DNA of 21,044 bases from Cytauxzoon felis (lineage: Eukaryota > Apicomplexa > Aconoidasida > Piroplasmida > Theileriidae). The translations under genes and the position numbers were made by a program. The notes under the pieces are model-generated. The model saw nothing but the letters and a program-made list of their open reading frames with translations. It was not told the DNA's origin and made no database searches. The stretch spans positions 1-21,044 of the forward strand of contig JAIQCW010000218.1 of assembly GCA_020283715.1 (NCBI GenBank), read 5' to 3'. Position 1 is the first letter of the stretch. The number at the start of each line of letters is the position of its first letter. Shown piece after piece: positions 18,224 through 21,044 of this stretch.

Positions 18224-20851
18224 TTAATCATTGTATTTCGTTCTTGTATAATTAAGACTCCTACTTTGAGCTCTTATCTGATATCCATCCTGGATTCCGT
18301 AATACTCCAATTCCACATCATCGTTCTCCATTTCAATACATAAAGGCATATTCTATATATACATATATTATCATTTATAATCGGAAACGTCATCATATAC
18401 TTCACCTAAGTCCAATCTAACCACTCTTTCTCTTCCACTCGAGGTCGTCTTGCAGACAGCTCTTCCAATTACCTATCTCTAAAGAGTAAAGCCACTCCCG
18501 GAGATCGTGGCGATGATGGAGGTAGTAGGATGTAACATCAGGCGGAACCCGTAGCTGATCTCAGGGAAGCGGAGGGGGAAGTAAATAGAAGAGGCTCCAC
18601 GCCTAGTGGAATGACCTCAAGTGGAGAAGCTGTCTGCAAGACGACCTCGAGTGGAAGTGGAAGAAGAGTAGGATTTGACCTCTAGTAAAGTGGGAAATTT
18701 TCTATTGTATAAACATACCCCATCGTTGTATAAGAGTATTAGATCGTCTAGTTTGATTTTAAAGTGTTTGCTGCATATGATTTTGACATCTCGTATAGTT
18801 GCTGTTGGTGGTAATTTTTTAAAGATGGGGTCTTTTGTTAGGCTATCTGAATCACCATCTGGTATTAATTGTAATTTAATCAATTTGGTTATTTTAGATA
18901 TAGTGGTAGTGGATTTCTCTTCATTTATGTAATGGATTGATCTTAAACGATCAATATGTCTCATATTATTACCATAACTCATACTTGTTTGATTATATAA
19001 TTTGGAATCTTTATCTGCTAGCATTATATAATAACGTTCTGCATTTATTCTTTCAGTCTTTGTAATTTCTGATCCATTGAGTACTTGTAGGTTAGGGAAT
19101 AATGAAATTAAAACCTGTCTGTCTATATTTGATGATGATTGATGTTCTATAGTATTCAATTTCAATCTTAATGATTTTAAATTTATAAATATATATGATA
19201 TCATATTTATATATATCCAATCTGATATATAATTATCATCTAAATTCAATTCATGTAATGAATTATGTGGCATATGGTGTTTTTTATCCTCACAAATATC
19301 TGAATCATATGGGGTGGATTTAGAAGAATTTTCCTCTATATTACAACTATATTTACTATATAGATTTATAATATCATTATATATATCTACAGTATTGTTA
19401 TAAATACCCCCATATTCACCCCCTTTACCCCATTCATAACCATGGGGTATATATGTACATTTCAATTTATTATTTGATAAATTAAGTTTCTTTAGATTAA
19501 AACATTGGAATATTAAATTAAAAATACTATACCAATTCCATATATAATTACCACTAAGATCTAAAGATGTTAAATTAGTGGGGTAAATTTCCGATTTTAA
19601 ATCATAATAATAATTATTACATAATGATAATGATATTATATTATCACTATTATAATCAACTAATCTAAATATATAATCCAATGATATCATTGTATAATTT
19701 AAACTTAAATATTTTAACCCCATATTAAATTTAAATAATTTACCCCATGAATCGAATTTGAATAAATTACCCGACAAATCAAGTATTTCAAGATTAGATA
19801 ATATTGATATTATGGGGATAATATCAGATAATTTATATAATAAATTATTATTTAAATATAATTCACCAACACGTGGAAATTTATAATTAATATTATTATT
19901 AATAATAGATATCATATAAGATGATAAATCTATAATATATAAATTAGATAATTCATTATAAAAATCTATAGCATCAGATTTACCAACAAATTCTATTTTC
20001 TTATCCCCATTTATATAATTATCCCCATCCCCATTTAATTCATTATCTGATTCATTATATATATAACGTTTAATAATAGCATCATTAAAACTAATACCAA
20101 TATTAATATCATTAATATATACCAATGAACATGAATTATTAAATTTATTCAATAAATTCATAATATCAATATCAATATTACCATAAACATTATACAATTC
20201 ATCCTTAATCAACTCCAATAATAATAATCTACCACTCTCAAAATAACCCATACCATTATGATCACCTATAAACATACCATCCCACTCTATACCCAATACA
20301 TCATATAAACATAAAGATTTATCCATCATAGATTCCATCCCTTCACCTAAGGTTACAACCTTATCTTCCTCTTGTAGACAGCTCTCCATTTGAGGTCCAG
20401 TCCTGCCGTCAGCTTCTTTATTTACTTCCCCTTCCAGCTCCCGTAGATCGCTTCCAGGTATTCCACTTCCACTTGAGGTTACATCCTCACTACCTACTTC
20501 ACCTCCACTACCATCACCTTCGCCACGATCTCCGGGAGTGGCTTTACTCTTTAGAGATTGGTAATTAGAAGAGGCCTCCACGGCTAGTGGAACAGAGGTA
20601 GCTATAACCTCAGCTGGAGAGCCATCACGGCCAGTGGACGACAAAGCGGATTGGACCTCAGGTGGATATGTTATGGATGTGGTATCGGTAATGGTATCAT
20701 TATTGAGATTATTGAATGAGATGGTACCGGATCTTGATCTTTTATCTTTGAATCCGATGATATTAGTGTTATTTAATTTACCTATCCATAAAATGGTTCC
20801 AATATTGTTATCATTGTTATGGACGCGTTGACCGATTACAAAATTTGACAT
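18224..20851 (-). CDS. TBCE: Tubulin-folding cofactor E (two exons, 753 residues)
   Basis: Exon 1 is 20851-18719, the intron 18718-18353 (GTATGT-ATAG, 366 nt, repeat-filled), exon 2 18352-18224; phase 0. TBCE binds alpha-tubulin and helps assemble or dismantle the tubulin heterodimer in the cytosol. A diverged CAP-Gly domain begins at the N-terminus ('VIGQRVHNNDNNIGTILWIG') and appears to resume as 'LYDVLGIEWDG' near residue 185 ('GDHNGMGYFES' next). Between them lies an insert of which residues about 62-169 are translated hairpin repeats. Leucine-rich repeats run from about residue 320 to 590 ('LEILDLSGN', 'LTSLDLSGN', 'LKKLNLSNNKL') and end with the TBCE signature 'LFPNLQVLNGSEITKTERIN'. 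A ubiquitin-like domain fills residues about 650-753 and needs exon 2 ('MENDDVELEYYGIQDGYQIR') to be complete. Confidence 0.93.
18403..18688. repeat. Hairpin-repeat cluster in the TBCE intron
   Basis: It contains CCACTCGAGGT, GTCTTGCAGAC, the CTCTAAAGAG + GCCACTCCCGGAGATCGTGGC module, the GATCTCAGGGA...GTAAATAGAAGAG module, CCACGCCTAGTGG, boundary motifs, a second CTGTCTGCAAGAC in inverse orientation, and a last boundary. Its CTCTAAAGAG and GATCTC modules are antisense to TBCE. It lies within the intron at 18353-18718. Confidence 0.9.
20344..20666 (-). repeat. Exonic hairpin-repeat cluster in TBCE exon 1
   Basis: About 323 bp are read in frame as residues about 62-169, giving 'PPEVQS', 'SSNYQSLKSKATPGDRGEG', 'DVTSSGSGIPGSDLRELEG' and 'EVNKEADGRTGPQ'. 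Modules on the gene strand: boundary; two diverged CCAC...GTGG hairpins; CTCTAAAGAG + GCCACTCCCGGAGATCGTGGC; boundary; GATCTACGGGAGCTGG...GTAAATA; CTGACGGCAG; boundary; and a diverged GTCT-type hairpin. Confidence 0.9.
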
Positions 20852-21044
20852 TTTTTTATAGAAAATAGAAATTTATATGAAAATTATTAAATTTAAATAA
20901 TTATTACTACATTTAATCAATAGAAATTGATATTTTATTTATTTAAGCTGCATTTTCAGACTGATGAGCAACTGGCACATGTTGACACGTACTGGAATTT
21001 AAGACATTTAAAAAAAAAACAAAAATTAAAAAAAGTAAATTATT
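20852..21044. promoter_or_regulatory. 5' flank of TBCE, repeat-free
   Basis: This AT-rich sequence upstream of the TBCE start codon should hold its promoter and leader. There is a run of T just before the ATG on the plus strand (20851-20857) and an A-rich tract at the window end. No core element can be named. Confidence 0.35.

Noticed and set aside
1..20666. CRISPR-like array made by the recurring boundary motif
   Set aside because: Spacing is irregular, the motif occurs in both orientations, the sequences between copies are themselves repeated modules, and there are no cas genes.
1..20666. Sequencing-adapter or assembly artefact explaining the repeated modules
   Set aside because: Copies are diverged, carry compensatory stem changes, keep reading frame in coding exons, and sit neatly within introns whose flanks give correct protein junctions.
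20955..21044. C/D-box snoRNA suggested by a TGATGA sequence near 20962
   Set aside because: No matching D box or terminal stem is found within the expected distance.

Overview
This window looks like nuclear DNA from an AT-rich, gene-dense protist, most likely an apicomplexan of the piroplasm type (Babesia/Theileria/Cytauxzoon-like). The grounds are low-complexity proteins rich in Asn/Ile/Lys/Tyr, many tiny spliceosomal introns (34-53 nt, GT-AG), very short intergenic gaps, and RAP-domain proteins. I cannot name the species. No rRNA, tRNA, CRISPR array or transposase was found.

Layout, left to right. (1) The 5' part of a minus-strand gene runs off the left edge (109-409). (2) A 1241-residue unrecognised helical protein lies on the minus strand (440-4278). 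(3) An intergenic region is full of repeats (4279-5161). (4) An intronless GRAM+TLDc protein (OXR1/NCOA7 type) is on the minus strand (5162-6772). (5) A nine-exon RAP-domain gene is on the minus strand (7121-13157). (6) An eight-exon PRP31 spliceosome gene is on the plus strand (13298-15939), divergent from the RAP gene. (7) An eleven-exon CWC27 spliceosomal cyclophilin is on the minus strand (16011-18060), convergent with PRP31. (8) A two-exon tubulin-folding cofactor E (TBCE) is on the minus strand (18224-20851). Gene models were built by hand from homology, GT-AG sites and phase; every exon junction given keeps frame.

The striking content is a family of GC-rich modular repeats, about 19 clusters covering roughly 5.2 kb (about a quarter) of the window. 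Each cluster is built from a small kit of short hairpin modules joined in varying order and orientation and bounded by copies of CCACNNGAGGT or its complement ACCTCNNGTGG. Clusters sit in all 11 introns longer than 190 nt, in none of the 15 introns of 34-53 nt, in one intergenic region, and inside coding exons of four genes. All five exonic clusters have the same orientation relative to the gene and are read in the same frame, giving recurring peptides such as LADSSSNYLSLKSKATPGD and DLREAEGEVN. The intronic clusters use both orientations. This resembles Rickettsia palindromic elements in logic, but it is in a eukaryotic nuclear genome and also fills introns. A second, roughly 250-bp repeat occurs three times in introns of the RAP gene, each copy held between oppositely oriented hairpin arrays.
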